Positions 26,745 through 39,036 of a stretch of 64,000 nt of DNA are shown here, in pieces. The translations under genes and the position numbers were made by a program. This stretch comes from Phymorhynchus buccinoides (lineage: Eukaryota > Mollusca > Gastropoda > Neogastropoda > Raphitomidae), in the NCBI GenBank assembly GCA_017654935.2, contig CM065704.1, forward strand, positions 23,782,856 to 23,846,855. The letters are read 5' to 3'. Each line of letters begins with the position of its first letter. The first letter of the stretch is position 1. The notes under the pieces are model-generated. The model saw only the letters and a program-made list of their open reading frames with translations. It ran no database searches and was not told where the DNA came from.

Positions 26745-29700
26745 AACCTACAGACATGTTGTATTCAATGTAAACGATAGAGGCCCAGGCACTCTACAAC
26801 ACATCCTAACCTACAGACATGTTGTATTCAATGTAAACGACAGAGGCCCAGGCACTCTACACTCCTTACATGTTGTATTCAATGTAAACGATAGAGGCCC
26901 AGGCACTCTACAACACATCCTAACCTACAGACATGTTGTATTCAATGTAAACGATAGAGGCCCAGGCACTCTACAACACATCCTAACCTACAGACATGTT
27001 GTATTCAATGTAAACGATAGAGGCCCAGGCACTCTACAACACATCCTAACCTACAGACATGTTGTATTCAATGTAAACGATAGAGGCCCAGGCACTCTAC
27101 AACACATATCCTAACCTACAGACATGTTGTATTCAATGTAAACGACAGAGGCCCAGGCACTCTATCCTAACCTACAGACATGTTGTATTCAATGTAAACG
27201 ATAGAGGCCCAGGCACTCTACAACATATCCTAACCTACAGACATGTTGTATTCAATGTAAACGATAGAGGCCCAGGCACTCTACAACACATTCTAACCTA
27301 GACAGACATGTTGTATTCAATGTAAACGATAGAGGCCCAGAGGCACTCTACAACACATCCTAACCTACAGACATGTTGTATTCAATGTAAACGATAGAGG
27401 CCCAGGCACTCTACAACACATCCTAACCTACAGACATGTTGTATTCAATGTAAATGTAAACGATAGAGGCCCAGGCACTCTACAACACATCCTAACCTAC
27501 AGACATGTTGTATTCAATGTAAACGATAGAGGCCCAGGCACTCTACAACACATCCTAACCTACAGACATGTTGTATTCAATGTAAACGATAGAGGCCCAG
27601 GCACTCTACAACAAATCCTAACCTACAGACATGTTGTATTCAATGTAAACGATAGAGGCCCAGGCACTCTACAACATATCCTAACCTACAGACATGTTGT
27701 ATTCAATGTAAACGATAGAGGCCCAGGCACTCTACAACACATCCTAACCTACAGACATGTTGTATTCAATGTAAACGATAGAGGCCCAGGCACTCTACAA
27801 CATATCCTAACCTACAGACATGTTGTATTCAATGTAAACGATAGAGGCCCAGGCACTCTACAACACATCCTAACCTACAGACATGTTGTATTCAATGTAA
27901 ACGACAGAGGCCCAGGCACTCTACAACATATCCTAACCTACAGACATGTTGTATTCAATGTAAACGATAGAGGCCCAGGCACTCTACAACATATCCTAAC
28001 CTACAGACATGTTGTATTCAATGTAAACGATAGAGGCCCAGGCACTCTACAACATATCCTAACCTACAGACATGTTGTATTCAATGTAAACGATAGAGGC
28101 CCAGGCACTCTACAACACATCCTAACCTACAGACATGTTGTATTCAATGTAAACGATAGAGGCCCAGGCACTCTACAACATATCCTAACCTACAGACATG
28201 TTGTATTCAATGTAAACGATAGAGGCCCAGGCACTCTACAACATGTTGTATCCTAACCTACAGACATGTTGTATTCAATGTAAACGATAGAGGCCCAGGC
28301 ACTCTACAACACATCCTAACCTACAGACATGTTGTATTCAATGTAAACGATAGAGGCCCAGGCACTCTACAACACATCCTAACCTACAGACATGTTGTAT
28401 TCAATGTAAACGATAGAGGCCCAGGCACTCTACAACACATCCTAACCTACAGACATGTTGTATTCAATGTAAACGATAGAGGCCCAGGCACTCTACAACA
28501 TATCCTAACCTACAGACATGTTGTATTCAATGTAAACGATAGAGGCCCAGGCACTCTACAACATATCCTAACCTACAGACATGTTGTATTCAATGTAAAC
28601 GATAGAGGCCCAGGCACTCTACAACACATCCTAACCTACAGACATGTTGTATTCAATGTAAACGATAGAGGCCCAGGCACTCTACAACATATCCTAACCT
28701 ACAGACATGTTGTATTCAATGTAAACGATAGAGGCCCAGGCACTCTACAACATATCCTAACCTACAGACATGTTGTATTCAATGTAAACGATAGAGGCCC
28801 AGGCACTCTACAACATATCCTAACCTACAGACATGTTGTATTCAATGTAAACGACAGAGGCCCAGGCACTCTACAACATATCCTAACCTACAGACATGTT
28901 GTATTCAATGTAAACGATAGAGGCCCAGGCACTCTACAACACATCCTAACCTACAGACATGTTGTATTCAATGTAAACGATAGAGGCCCAGGCACTCTAC
29001 AACACATCCTAACCTACAGACATGTTGTATTCAATGTAAACGATAGAGGCCCAGGCACTCTACAACATATCCTAACCTACAGACATGTTGTATTCAATGT
29101 AAACGACAGAGGCCCAGGCACTCTACAACACATCCTAACCTACAGACATGTTGTATTCAATGTAAACGATAGAGGCCCAGGCACTCTACAACATATCCTA
29201 ACCTACAGACATGTTGTATTCAATGTAAACGATAGAGGCCAGGCACTCTACAACATATCCTAACCTACAGACATGTTGTATTCAATGTAAACGATAGAGG
29301 CCCAGGCACTCTACAACATATCCTAACCTACAGACATGTTGTATTCAATGTAAACGATAGAGGCCCAGGCACACTACAACACATCCTAACCTACAGACAT
29401 GTTGTATTCAATGTAAACGATAGAGGCCCAGGCACTCTACAACATATCCTAACCTACAGACATGTTGTATTCAATGTAAACGATAGAGGCCCAGGCACTC
29501 TACAACACATCCTAACCTACAGACATGTTGTATTCAATGTAAACGATAGAGGCCCAGGCACTCTACAACATATCCTAACCTACAGACATGTTGTATTCAA
29601 TGTAAACGATAGAGGCCCAGGCACTCTACAACATATCCTAACCAACATATGTATTCAATGTAAAGAATCTCTAATAGAGGCCCAGGCACTCTACAAGCCA

Positions 29701-30915
29701 ATCCTACCTACAGACAGATCCTTAGAGGCCCAGGCACTCTACAACATATCCTAACCTACAGACATGTTGTATGCAAACGACAGAGGCCCAGGCACTCTAC
29801 AACATATCCTAACCTACAGACATTTTGCCAATCTAAACGATATCGCCCAGGCACTCTACAACATATCCTAACCTACAGACATTTTGTATGTAAACGTAAG
29901 GACAGACGATAGACATGTTGTATTCAATGTAAACGATAGAGGCCCAGGCACTCTACAACAAAACCTACAGACATTTTTCCTAAACGATAGAGGTCCAGGC
30001 ACTCTACAACATATCCTAACCTACAGTTGTATTCAATTTAAACAGGCCCCAGGCACTCTACAACATATCCTAACCTACAGACATGTTCTATTCAATGTAA
30101 ACGATCAGGCACTCTACAACATATCCTAACCTACAGACATGTTGTATTCGTGTAAACGATAGAGGCCCAGGCACTCTACAACCTACAGACATCCAATGCA
30201 AACGACAGAGGCCCAACCTACATATCCTAACCTACAGACATGTTGTATTCGATGTAAACGATAGAGGCCCAGGCACTCTACAACACATCCTAACCTACAG
30301 ACATGTTGTATTCAATGTCAGATGTAAACGATAGAGGTCCAGGCACTCTACGATAACACTCTATCCTAACCTACAGACATGTTGTATTCAATGTAAACGA
30401 TAGAGGCCCAGGCACTCTACAACACTAACCTACAACATGTAAGCGATCCTACAACAAATCCTAACCTACAGACATGTTGTCAATTCAATGTAAACGATAG
30501 AGGCCCAGGCACTCTACAACATATCCTAACCTACAAACATGTTGTATTCATGTAACCTACAGACGATAGAGGCCCAGGCACTCTACAACATATCCTAACC
30601 TACAGACATGTTGTATTAAATGTAAACGATAGAGGCCCAGGTCTCACTCTACAACATATCCTAACCTACAGACATGTTGTATTCAATGTAAACGATAGAG
30701 GCCCCAGGCACTCTACAACATATCCTAACCTACAGACATTTTGTATTCAACGTAAACGATAGAGGTCCAGGCATTCTACAACATATCCTAACCTACAGAC
30801 ATGTTGTATTCGATGTAAACGATAGAGGCCCAGGCACTCTACAACATATCCTAACCTATAGACATGTTGTATTCAATGTAAACGATAGAGGCCCAGGCAC
30901 TCTACAACATATCTT
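26745..30915 (+). repeat. 63-bp satellite array, copy 2
   Basis: About 46 near-identical 63-bp monomers run to about 29640. Roughly 1.3 kb of truncated, shuffled and point-mutated units follow, to 30915. The clean core is highly homogenised, while the decayed units at the far edge fit unequal exchange, which leaves array ends to drift. The array fills the large gene A intron between the lectin and LDLa exons. Confidence 0.97.
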
Positions 30916-31199
30916 AACCATTTATAATTTGAAAGAATCTCTCGTACGCAAGAGCCAATACATGCAGAAAAAGTTAGCCTTTTTACCCCACCTTCCCATA
31001 TATGTATGTGTGTATAAGTTTTATAATTCCATCATTTTTAGCCTATCTTTTATATCACTTGCTTTGCTGCCTTTGTGTTCAATTTTGTATGTGTATCAAG
31101 GACAGATTGGAAGAATAGGCTCTGCCTAAAATCTTTTTCCTTGTAAAATAAAGTTTTCAGTTTCAGTTACAGTTTCTGTCTCTGTCTATGTCTCTTCTT

Positions 31200-31234
<35 letters not shown>

Positions 31235-31237
31235 AGA

Positions 31238-31288
<51 letters not shown>

Positions 31289-31691
31289 TTTGTTTGCATA
31301 AATATTTGCTTTGACTTGTTTATTATAATTGAATGACTGGCGGGTGCAGTCAATATGATGATCCCTTTTGTTTGTTATATATTTCTTATAATTATACTTT
31401 TTTTCCGCTTGCTTTGATTATTAGTTAATTTCAAATCACGTGTCCCCTTGCCATGAAGATTGTATTGTCAATGGCAATTAAAACATTGTCAAGTGTCAAG
31501 TGTCAAGTGTCTCTCTCTCTCATCAAAATTGTTCATTGCATGTTGTGTCTCTCTGTCTTTATCTATTTGTCTCTGTGTGTCTGTCTTTGTCTCTTTCTCT
31601 AATAAAAAAAAATATCATTGCATGTTTCGTCTCTTTCTCTAATCAAAAGTTTTCATTGCATGTTTTTTCTCTGTCTGTCTGTCTGTCTCTC

Positions 31692-31751
<60 letters not shown>

Positions 31752-31984
31752 ATCTCTCTGGTCCCCCTCTCTCTCTCTCCCTCTAACCGCTGCCCACCAT
31801 GACATGGGCCTAAGGCCTATTCATTACAACCATTCAGTGTTCAGTGTTCAGGAGCGGCTTTCTCTCTCTCTCTCATAAAAAAATTGTGGCAAAGAACACA
31901 TATACAGATACAGATATCTGATGATGTAGGTAGCTTCAGGTCCCTACCACGCGCTGTGTATCTGGGGCGTATACAGATACATTA
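30916..31984. other. Unique intronic sequence with CT-rich tracts
   Basis: Between the two tandem arrays. It holds a LINE/SINE-like 3' end (TTGTAAAATAAAGTTTTCAG near 31141), (CT)n at 31197-31290 and a CT-rich block at 31676-31790. A GTCAAGTGTCAAGTGTC micro-tandem lies at 31488-31510. No gene. Confidence 0.6.
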
Positions 31985-33235
31985 TATTGGATGGTGCAGG
32001 TGGCTTTAGGTCCCTACCACGCGCTGCGTATCTGGGGACCAGTATACAGATACAGATATTGGATGGTGCAGGTGGCTTTAGGTCCCTACCACGCGCTGCG
32101 TATCTGGGGACCAGTATACAGATACAGATATTGGATGGTGCAGGTGGCTTTAGGTCCCTACCACGCGCTGCGTATCTGGGGACCAGTATACAGATACAGA
32201 TATTGGATGGTGCAGGTGGCTTTAGGTCCCTACCACGCGCTGCGTATCTGGGGACCAGTATACAGATACAGATATTGGATGGTGCAGGTGGCTTTAGGTC
32301 CCTACCACGCGCTGCGTATCTGGGGACCAGTATACAGATACAGATATTGGATGGTGCAGGTGGCTTTAGGTCCCTACCACGCGCTGCGTATCTGGGGACC
32401 AGTATACAGATACAGATATTGGATGGTGCAGGTGGCTTTAGGTCCCTACCACGCGCTGCGTATCTGGGGACCAGTATACAGATACATTATATTGGTTGGT
32501 GCAGGTGGCTTTAGGTCCCTACCACGTGCTGCGTATCTGGGGACCAGTATACAGATAGATATTGGATGGTGCAGGTGGCTTTAGGTCCCTACCACGCGCT
32601 GCGTATCTGGGGACCAGTATACAGATACAGATATTGGATGGTGCAGGTGGCTTTAGGTCCCTACCACGCGCTGCGTATCTGGGGACCAGTTTACAGATAC
32701 AGATATTGGATGGTGCAGGTGGCTTTAGGTCCCTACCACGCGCTGCGTATCTGGGGACCAGCATATACAGATATTGGATGGTGCAGGTGGCTTTAGGTCC
32801 CTACCACGCGCTGCGTATCTGGGGACCAGTATACAGATGCAGATATTGGATGGTGCAGGTGGCTTTAGGTCCCTACCACGCGCTGCGTATCTGGGGACCA
32901 GTATACAGATACATTATATTGGTTGGTGCAGGTGGCTTTAGGTCCCTACCACGCGCTGCGTATCTGGGGACCAGTATACAGATACAGATATTGGATGGTG
33001 CAGGTGGCTTTAGGTCCCTACCACGCGCTGCGTATCTGGGGACCAGTATACAGATACAGATATTGGTTGGTGCAGGTGGCTTTAGGTCCCTACCACCTGC
33101 TGCGTATCTGGGGACCAGTATACAGATACAGATATTGGTTGGTGCAGGTGGCTTTAGGTCCCTACCACGCGCTGCGTATCTGGGGACCAGTATACAGATA
33201 CATTATATTGGTTGGTGCAGGTGGCTTTCCGGTGG
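31985..33235 (+). repeat. 72-bp minisatellite array
   Basis: About 17 monomers of 72 bp containing GGTGCAGGTGGCTTTAGGTC, CTACCACGCGCTGCGTATCT and GGGGACCAGTATACAGATAC. Variation is slight (ATTATATTGG versus AGATATTGG; one CACCTGCTGCG). 72 bp is 24 codons, and two forward frames and one reverse frame are free of stops, giving long apparent proteins (for example 31987-32514, 31991-32584, 32562-33272). These are consequences of the repeat and not genes. Confidence 0.97.
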
Positions 33236-33969
33236 TTGTTGTTGTTTTAAAGCGTGTTTTCCGGGCCTGTGATCGTTCTTGTCAAAGCTGACTCCCCTCT
33301 TTTTCACGGTGTGTTGAAATTGACTCGCTCTCGTTAAGTGTGTACGTTTTATTGTTGGTGTTTACAAGTTAAAATAACAGCAATTGTCGTTAGTGTTTCA
33401 GTTCATTGCTTCTGTTTGTGTTTATCTTTAAACGTTACATTTTTTCACCACAACCTATGAAGTACATTTGTGTTAAAAATGTATGCTTTGTTGAACTATA
33501 TTCTTTGCGCAAGAATGCGTGTTACAGTGTGTGTGCTGCGACCACTGTTGTGAAAAATGGATGCGTTTTCATTTCGCTGCAGATCTGAGCCTGTTTCTTT
33601 TTCTTGCTTTTCTGTTGATATCAGTATGTATCCGTTATTAGGACTTTGGAATGGGATATTGCCCCACTCCAAAATCCTAATAACTGATAATACATTTAAG
33701 AACATCATTACATAAACTAAGACGTAGAATTTTAAGTAACATGCAAAATGAAAATACGACAATTTACTATAATACTGCACCTGTACATCTCATATATAGG
33801 CCTAATTATAACATAATACATCACGTAGAAAGAAATGGGATAAAATGGAGAGAAAAAAAAACTTACATAAAAAATATATTTCGATGCAACCAAATAAGAG
33901 TTTAAAAGGTAAAGATGACTGGAAAATAAAAACAAAGCAAAACAAACACACACCATACCACAGCGGCGG
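33236..33969. other. Unique AT-rich intronic stretch
   Basis: About 730 bp. An imperfect inverted pair around 33640-33690 (TTAGGACTTTGGAATGGG / CCCCACTCCAAAATCCTAA) forms a small hairpin. Nothing else is supported. Confidence 0.5.
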
Positions 33970-34216
33970 CCCAAAGTTGGTGCATTTGAAATGCAAAAAC
34001 AGTAAAAACTTAATAAATAAATAAATAATGTTTATCTAAATGTCTTTAGACGCGAACTTTAGAATCAAAACCAATCAAATTAACTTGGTATTTTGCTTTA
34101 TTATTTAAGTATTCAATAAGTATTTAAGTATTTTATGTTCTGAAAAAGAGAACAAAAACGTAAGGAGTGCTGGTTTAGTTTTCCTCCTTTTTAGGGGAGG
34201 CATTGGCAGAAACCAG

Positions 34217-34259
34217 CCCAAGACAGCTGTTTCGACGCTTGGGGGTCTCATCAGCTAGG
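34217..34259 (-). ncRNA. Type I hammerhead ribozyme motif (minus strand)
   Basis: Reading down from 34259: stem I strand CCTAG, core CTGATGA, stem II GAC/GTC closing a CCCCAAGC loop, core GAA, stem III A-C/G-T with loop AGCT, cleavage triplet GTC, and stem I partner TTGGG. Stem I extends by one G-C pair, and a CCA/TGG helix follows beyond a bulge. All invariant hammerhead core positions are present, so self-cleavage after the C at 34222 is predicted. It lies inside the gene A intron in the sense direction. Confidence 0.8.
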
Positions 34260-34723
34260 CACTGGATGGGTTCTTGACCCTACCAACGTGGTTTTTTCAC
34301 CTCAACTCTTAACTCGTTTTGATTCTAATATTTGCGTCGAAAGACATTTGGACAAAAAACGTTTGTATTCACTTTCACTATTTTTGCATTTCAAATGCAC
34401 CAAGTTTTAAGTCCTATAGACCCGTAGAATGGTGCTATGAATACACTGAAATCTTTTTCATTTCTATTTTTATCCTTTTGGGTTCTATCTCCGTTGCTGG
34501 CCCTCTCTGATCGTGTCTTTTATCTATTAATTTGTTTTAAAGTTTGGAACATTGAAATGTTCATCTTTTTACTTCAGATTTGTATCATTTATATTTTATT
34601 TGAGTGCTGGTTTGGGGGTTTGGGGGCCTTTAGCCAACATACATGGGGAAACCTTCCCTTTGTGGAACTGTCTTCTTGTTGAGGTGAGAGTCCCGCTTTG
34701 GCAGGTCAAAGAACCCATCCAGT

Positions 34724-34768
34724 GCCTAGCTGATGAGACCCCTAAGGATCGAAACAGCTGTCCTGGGC
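34724..34768 (+). ncRNA. Type I hammerhead ribozyme motif (plus strand)
   Basis: GCCTAG (34724-34729) pairs with CTGGGC (34763-34768) as stem I. CTGATGA is at 34730-34736. Stem II is weaker than in the inverted partner (GA/TC with a C-A mismatch, then CC/GG). GAA is at 34751-34753, stem III is AC/GT with loop AGCT, and the cleavage triplet GTC ends at 34762. The core is intact, but the stem II mismatch may lower activity. Confidence 0.75.
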
Positions 34769-35059
34769 CGAGTTCTGCCAATGCCTCCCCCTAAAAATGA
34801 GGAAAAACTAAACTAACACTTTTTATGTTTTTATTCCTTGTTCTGCCAATGCCTCCCCCTAAGAATGAGGAAAAACTAAACTAACACTTTTTATGTTTTT
34901 ATTCTGTTTTTAGAACATTCATCAAAGTTAATTTTACTGGGTTTGTTTGTAATGTTCGCGTCTAAACACATCTGGGCAAGAAAAAGTTTATTTATAGAAA
35001 AGTATTAACGTTTACTACAGATACAGATGTCTGTTAGGTTAGGTTAGGTACATTATAGT

Positions 35060-35268
35060 CACAGATGCGTCTCTGTGAAATTCGGGTTGCTCCCAGCTGG
35101 AGAGCGCGTCGCAGCCAGAGGCGCGACACCCAATTTTATTTTTGTTTGCATGCGATTTTTGTGTGACTGATGAGGAAGGGAAGGGAGGGGTGGGGGGTAC
35201 ATTTTGACCAAAATAACAACCTTTTCGTTGCCACTGGGTTTAACGTGTGCTAAGTGCATGGGCACATG

Positions 35269-35299
<31 letters not shown>

Positions 35300-35405
35300 T
35301 CCACGTTCAGACCGTAAGGCCTAGTGCAAAGTGAGAGGAAAAATTCCCTGTACCCAGGTTCGAACTCGGGTTTACTTAACACGAAGCGAACCACTGTGCC
35401 ACTCT
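35060..35405 (-). mobile_element. tRNA-derived SINE
   Basis: On the minus strand, TGGCACAGTGG (35401-35391) fits the RNA polymerase III A box and GTTCGAACC (35365-35357) fits the B box, with plausible spacing. Downstream is GGATGAGACGATAAACCGAG, which I recognise as the type of conserved central segment found in SINEs of molluscs and other aquatic animals; I cannot assign the named family with certainty. The 3' boundary is approximate. Confidence 0.65.
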
Positions 35406-35572
35406 ACACTGTGTACTCAGACCAGTATACAGATACAGATAATTCCTATTAACAAAGATATGAATGACACTCGTGTCAACCATCACGTGCAGATGCACAA
35501 AAGCGCCTACCAGCCAGTCCAACAGTCACGGCTGTTTTATATTTTGGTACAACAGCACAACACAAACCTTAC

Positions 35573-35943
35573 ATGGGAGGGTAGGTATTTGGTGACAGCG
35601 TCAATCCTACAAACACATCACGACTGTGCCCTGTCCACCACACAACCTCCATCACCGCCTCCATCTCCTGCCTGGTGTTGAAGCTGACCAGGTGACCCCC
35701 GTGACGTGAACACCTGTCCCTGACCTGGTGGTAGGTCACTGCCTCTGAGGGCTGACCCAGCCAGTAACAGCCCCTGTGGCCCTTCACACGGAACCCTGTC
35801 CTTCCTTCCCCATCACACAGCTCGTGGTGGCAGCGGCTTTCATCCTGGGCCCAGTCGCACTGCACCACCAGGTTGCAGGACAGGTGAGGCTCCAGGTCCA
35901 TCCAGCTTGTTGGGCTGGAGCAGTTCCACTGGTTGGAGGACAG
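35573..35943 (-). CDS. Gene A exon: Cys-rich segment and C-type lectin N-terminal half
   Basis: Acceptor TTCCCCACAAG/CTG at 35943 and donor CCCAT/GTAAGG at 35573; 371 nt, starting in phase 0 and ending in phase 2. It encodes a Cys-rich stretch (WNCSSP..., CNLVVQCDWAQDESRC) and then the start of a C-type lectin domain (GCYWLG..., YHQVRDRCSRHGGHLVSFNT, FVGLT). Its phase 0 start matches the upstream CUB exon exactly. The lectin continuation (CGAM...CEM) is found 11.5 kb away at 24046, beyond two tandem arrays. Such lectin domains bind carbohydrate or protein ligands, but the ligand is unknown. Confidence 0.75.
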
Positions 35944-36019
35944 CTTGTGGGGAAGGGATGATGGCTGGGTGGTACAAGCATACACACATATACACATGCA
36001 CGCATGCATGCATGCATTA

Positions 36020-36027
36020 ACGTGCGT

Positions 36028-36115
<88 letters not shown>
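36020..36115. repeat. (CA)n microsatellite
   Basis: CA repeats interrupted once by an extra A near 36074, immediately upstream of the lectin exon acceptor. The 36116-36700 stretch beyond holds nothing I can support. Confidence 0.97.
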
Positions 36116-36117
<2 letters not shown>

Positions 36118-36709
36118 CACAAACAACAATCTACAGTCTTGGTCCACTTGTTTGTGTCGTTTTAGGTTGGACGGCATGACTGCATAACATCATGAGTGTA
36201 CTTTAAAAACTCACAGAAAATCAGTTAATTGCTTGATCGCCTTAGCATTTGGGGTGGTGATATTTCACTGTCTGTACTCCATGGATCTTCTAAAAAACAT
36301 TGTTTTAGGTGGCTATGATGACGTAATAATGACGTCAGCATGTACATCCTGTAAAAATCAGAGGCAGTCATAAATTTTCATCATTTAAACACAGCCCGCT
36401 CACTGTTTTTTTTTCAACAGAAGTCAGACGTTTTTGATCAAATTTAGATCTGGACTCTATGTCAGTCACAGGGATGTCGTGATTGTTTTCCTTCCCTTTA
36501 ATCTCGTGACTGCAAACGCTTCATAAAGTGGGCTAGTGTCATTTTTTATTATTGAATCTTGACCAAGTCTGTGGGGATATACAGAAAGATTCAAGTTTTC
36601 ATCCAGAATGCAGATACACAGCTCAGTGTTCATATTTTAATCGACAAACACAATCGGATCTATTAATGGGCTAGAAAATAGCTTACCATAGCCTCAATGT
36701 TACCACTTG

Positions 36710-36910
36710 GCTTGAATATGGCTTGACGTGTGGTAGTAAGACTTCTTTATCGGCTCTTATCCTGACACACACATGCTGGATTTTGTCAACTTTTATCTTG
36801 GTTTCATCACTAAAGGTTACTTGGTCCCATCCTCCTTCCACACTTTACCAGTTCTCCTCCTTGACATATACTAGCCGTTTATTTCCGTTGATCTCCTTCA
36901 TAACCATGTT
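36710..36910 (-). pseudogene. Tc1/mariner transposase remnant
   Basis: On the minus strand, translation with interruptions gives KRLVYVKEENW, then W(D/E)QVTFSDETKIKV and VCVRIRADKE. This is the Tc1/mariner pattern around the second catalytic Asp (the conserved W..V.FSDE/ETK block). A stop codon and frameshifts are present. No terminal inverted repeats were identified. The neighbouring stretch to 37800 contains no recognisable transposase. Confidence 0.5.
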
Positions 36911-37812
36911 CTTTCAAAATCGTCACTTTTGGAACCATTGCTATTTGAGCATTTTTCCGACACTTGACTCTGTTTTGCCTTGCAATTACTAAAAATGTAG
37001 GTTATATATGTCACAGACCCCCTAGAATGTTCCTGTACAATTGTGAAAATTTAACTTTCGATTTCTGTGGTAGAAGTTTATTTGTGCCAATGAGTGGCAT
37101 GCATTCACCGCCATCATGTGTTGAAGAACAAAAAATCAAATTGAACATTGTTGTATGGCCTATATTCCATTCTTTGGCTGCATTAAATACTTTGACTGCA
37201 TTTGTATGTAGATGATACAATCATTCTTTTGAGTCTACTGAAAAATTACCATCTCTGCGACCCACGCTCTTGTCCACTGCCCTTGAAGAAAATCTACAGA
37301 GTGACAGGGTTTAAGAAATGACGTCATAAACGTAGACTAATATGACGTCATTATTGAAGTTCCAACTGATATCCAAATGGCCCCACACTTTTCGCAATCT
37401 TGTCTGAAAGTTACGACTTGACCACAAGAGAAGCAGGCATAACTGGAAGCGACACAAACAAGTGGACGGGGACTGTACATGATTTTATTCAGGGGACGTG
37501 ATCTGTGGCAATCAAAAATCAACCCTTGAAATAATCCACGACAGAGTGAAATAAATAAAAAATGTAATAGGAAACCTGGTCTGTGGAGCTATGGGCGGTT
37601 TTCTTCAGTTATGAACCCACACACAAGCATTTTCGTTTTGTCTTAGTTTCTGCGTGTCTGTCTGTCTGTCTGTCTGTCTGTTTCTCTGTGGAAAGAAAAA
37701 AACTAACATCAAAAGTACATAGCATCAAAATCGTCAAAATGATGACGGCGGATGCTGAGAGAAAGAAGAAGAAGTTGCCATTGAGTTACAAAGAGGGAAA
37801 ATATGCTCAGAC

Positions 37813-38153
37813 CTTGAGGAAGCTGTACATGATCCGGAATCCTTCACCAGTACTTGTGAGGAACTGACCAGAGAGTGGTTCATGCACGCTCCTGGTTTCC
37901 ACGATCAGCTCCTGCAAGCCAGCAAACACTTCTGGCACAGGCGGCAACGTACCACACCGACTCCAGTGTTCCTTGATCTGCTCATTTGACTTCACGTGCA
38001 GCAGCAACGTCTTGTACTTCCAACAGAGAATGTTCATGTGGATGAAGCTCAGCATCACCGTTTGATTGTGAATTGTTAAGGACACACTGTCTGCCAGCAG
38101 GTCACCGAACCTTGTACTAGCCGTTGGGAAGAACATCTCAGGCTGAAAGAATC
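37813..38153 (-). CDS. Gene A exon: CUB-like domain
   Basis: Acceptor CATGTTCAG/GATTC at 38153 and donor CTCAAG/GTCTGA at 37813 (GTCTGA is a weak donor); 341 nt, phase 1 to phase 0. It encodes GFFQPEMFFPTAS, an alternating hydrophobic region with Cys (ILCWKYKTLLLHV), RCGTLPP and GEGFRIMYSFL, which is the usual C-terminal half of a CUB fold. Both phases agree with the neighbouring exons at 39037 and 35943, which strongly supports one transcript. Confidence 0.7.
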
Positions 38154-38449
38154 CTGAACATGATGTCCAGAACAGAAAATCTATAAAACGCATCTTTCCC
38201 AAACAAGTTTTCTGTCAGTTGCCATCGATTAAACCTCTTCATCTTAGATGTTTATTGGCTTATAAAGATTTAACACGGCACTAAATATAGAACGAGAATA
38301 ATGAATTCAAAACTTAAGCAGGCTTTACAACAACTGGTCACGCCCAATTAATACAATTCTTTGTATTGCACGAGTGATAATTCAGTTACTGAACAAAGGA
38401 AAATCATAACCCTACCCTTCTAGCCTACTTTCACTAGTTTGATTGATTA

Positions 38450-38648
38450 GGGGCTTTAATAAGATGACAAATAAAGCAGCGAGAGGTATGCAGGGCCTGA
38501 TAATATAATTAAACTAGTGACCATTAATAGTGCGGTGTATCTACATACTATGTCCCTGTCTTTATTGTGTTGTTTTGCTGATTGTTTTATCGCTGCAAAA
38601 AGAATTTCCTGTAAAATGGACAATAAAAATATTGATTGATTGATTGAC
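38450..38648 (+). mobile_element. Retroposon 3' end with (ATTG)n tail
   Basis: TTTCCTGTAAAATGGACAAT is followed by AAAAATATTGATTGATTGATTG at about 38620-38647. A short tandem tail after a conserved 3' hairpin-like segment is typical of CR1/L2-type LINEs and their SINEs. It lies in a gene A intron. Confidence 0.55.
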
Positions 38649-39036
38649 CTTTGGGTTTCAGCTTTACAGCAAAACAATTTTCACTTCTGCTGTGTCTTAG
38701 CCACCTGCAGAGGCAAGGAGCTTCCTTCCTTTTTCAAGACTGCTGTCAGATTATCGTTTGGATTCCTGTACAATGTCGATAAACTAGTCCATGAATGAAC
38801 TATTTATGAATAAAAGAAAACAAAACACTAAGGAAAACTGCATTCTGGCGATTTGATTCACATAACGACGTTTCCTATATAATAACTTATTTGCGTAATG
38901 CTTTCAAAATCTACATAATGTATTTGTGAGTTAAACTGAAACAAGTTTTGTGCTTAAAAAGCAAATGGTGGCAAATTGGACCACAACTTAAAATATCTGA
39001 ATAACAGATCCAGAATATATTTATTTACTACCTTAC

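Larger units (their letters stand above)
33970..34905. mobile_element. Foldback element carrying two inverted hammerhead ribozymes
   Basis: The main arms are 34147-34276 and 34704-34833, and run in reverse complement through TTTAGTTTTCCTCCT, GGCATTGGCAGAA, the ribozyme core and CACTGGATGGGTTCTT. Additional matched pieces lie outside and inside them (GCATTTGAAATGCAAAAA near 33980 versus TTTTTGCATTTCAAATGC near 34381; three related copies of a GCGTCTAAA-type segment near 34040, 34330 and 34960). The segment from TTCTGCCAATGCCTCCCCCT to TTTTTATTC is tandemly repeated at 34774-34837 and 34842-34905. No reverse transcriptase is present. Terminal hammerheads and rearranged repeats suggest a Penelope-like element remnant or a retrozyme-like non-autonomous element. 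Confidence 0.65.

Noticed and set aside
31987..33272. Repeat proteins of 175-236 residues
   Set aside because: Three frames are open at once over a 72-bp minisatellite, and there is no start context or flanking exon.
35030..35050. Telomere-like (TTAGG)n / TTAGGT motif
   Set aside because: Only about three short units (GTTAGGTTAGGTTAGG), far from any chromosome end signal; chance or a degraded microsatellite.
37011..37220. 69-codon frame as a transposase N-terminus
   Set aside because: No helix-turn-helix or mariner motif is recognisable, and it does not connect in frame with the DETK-containing fragment.
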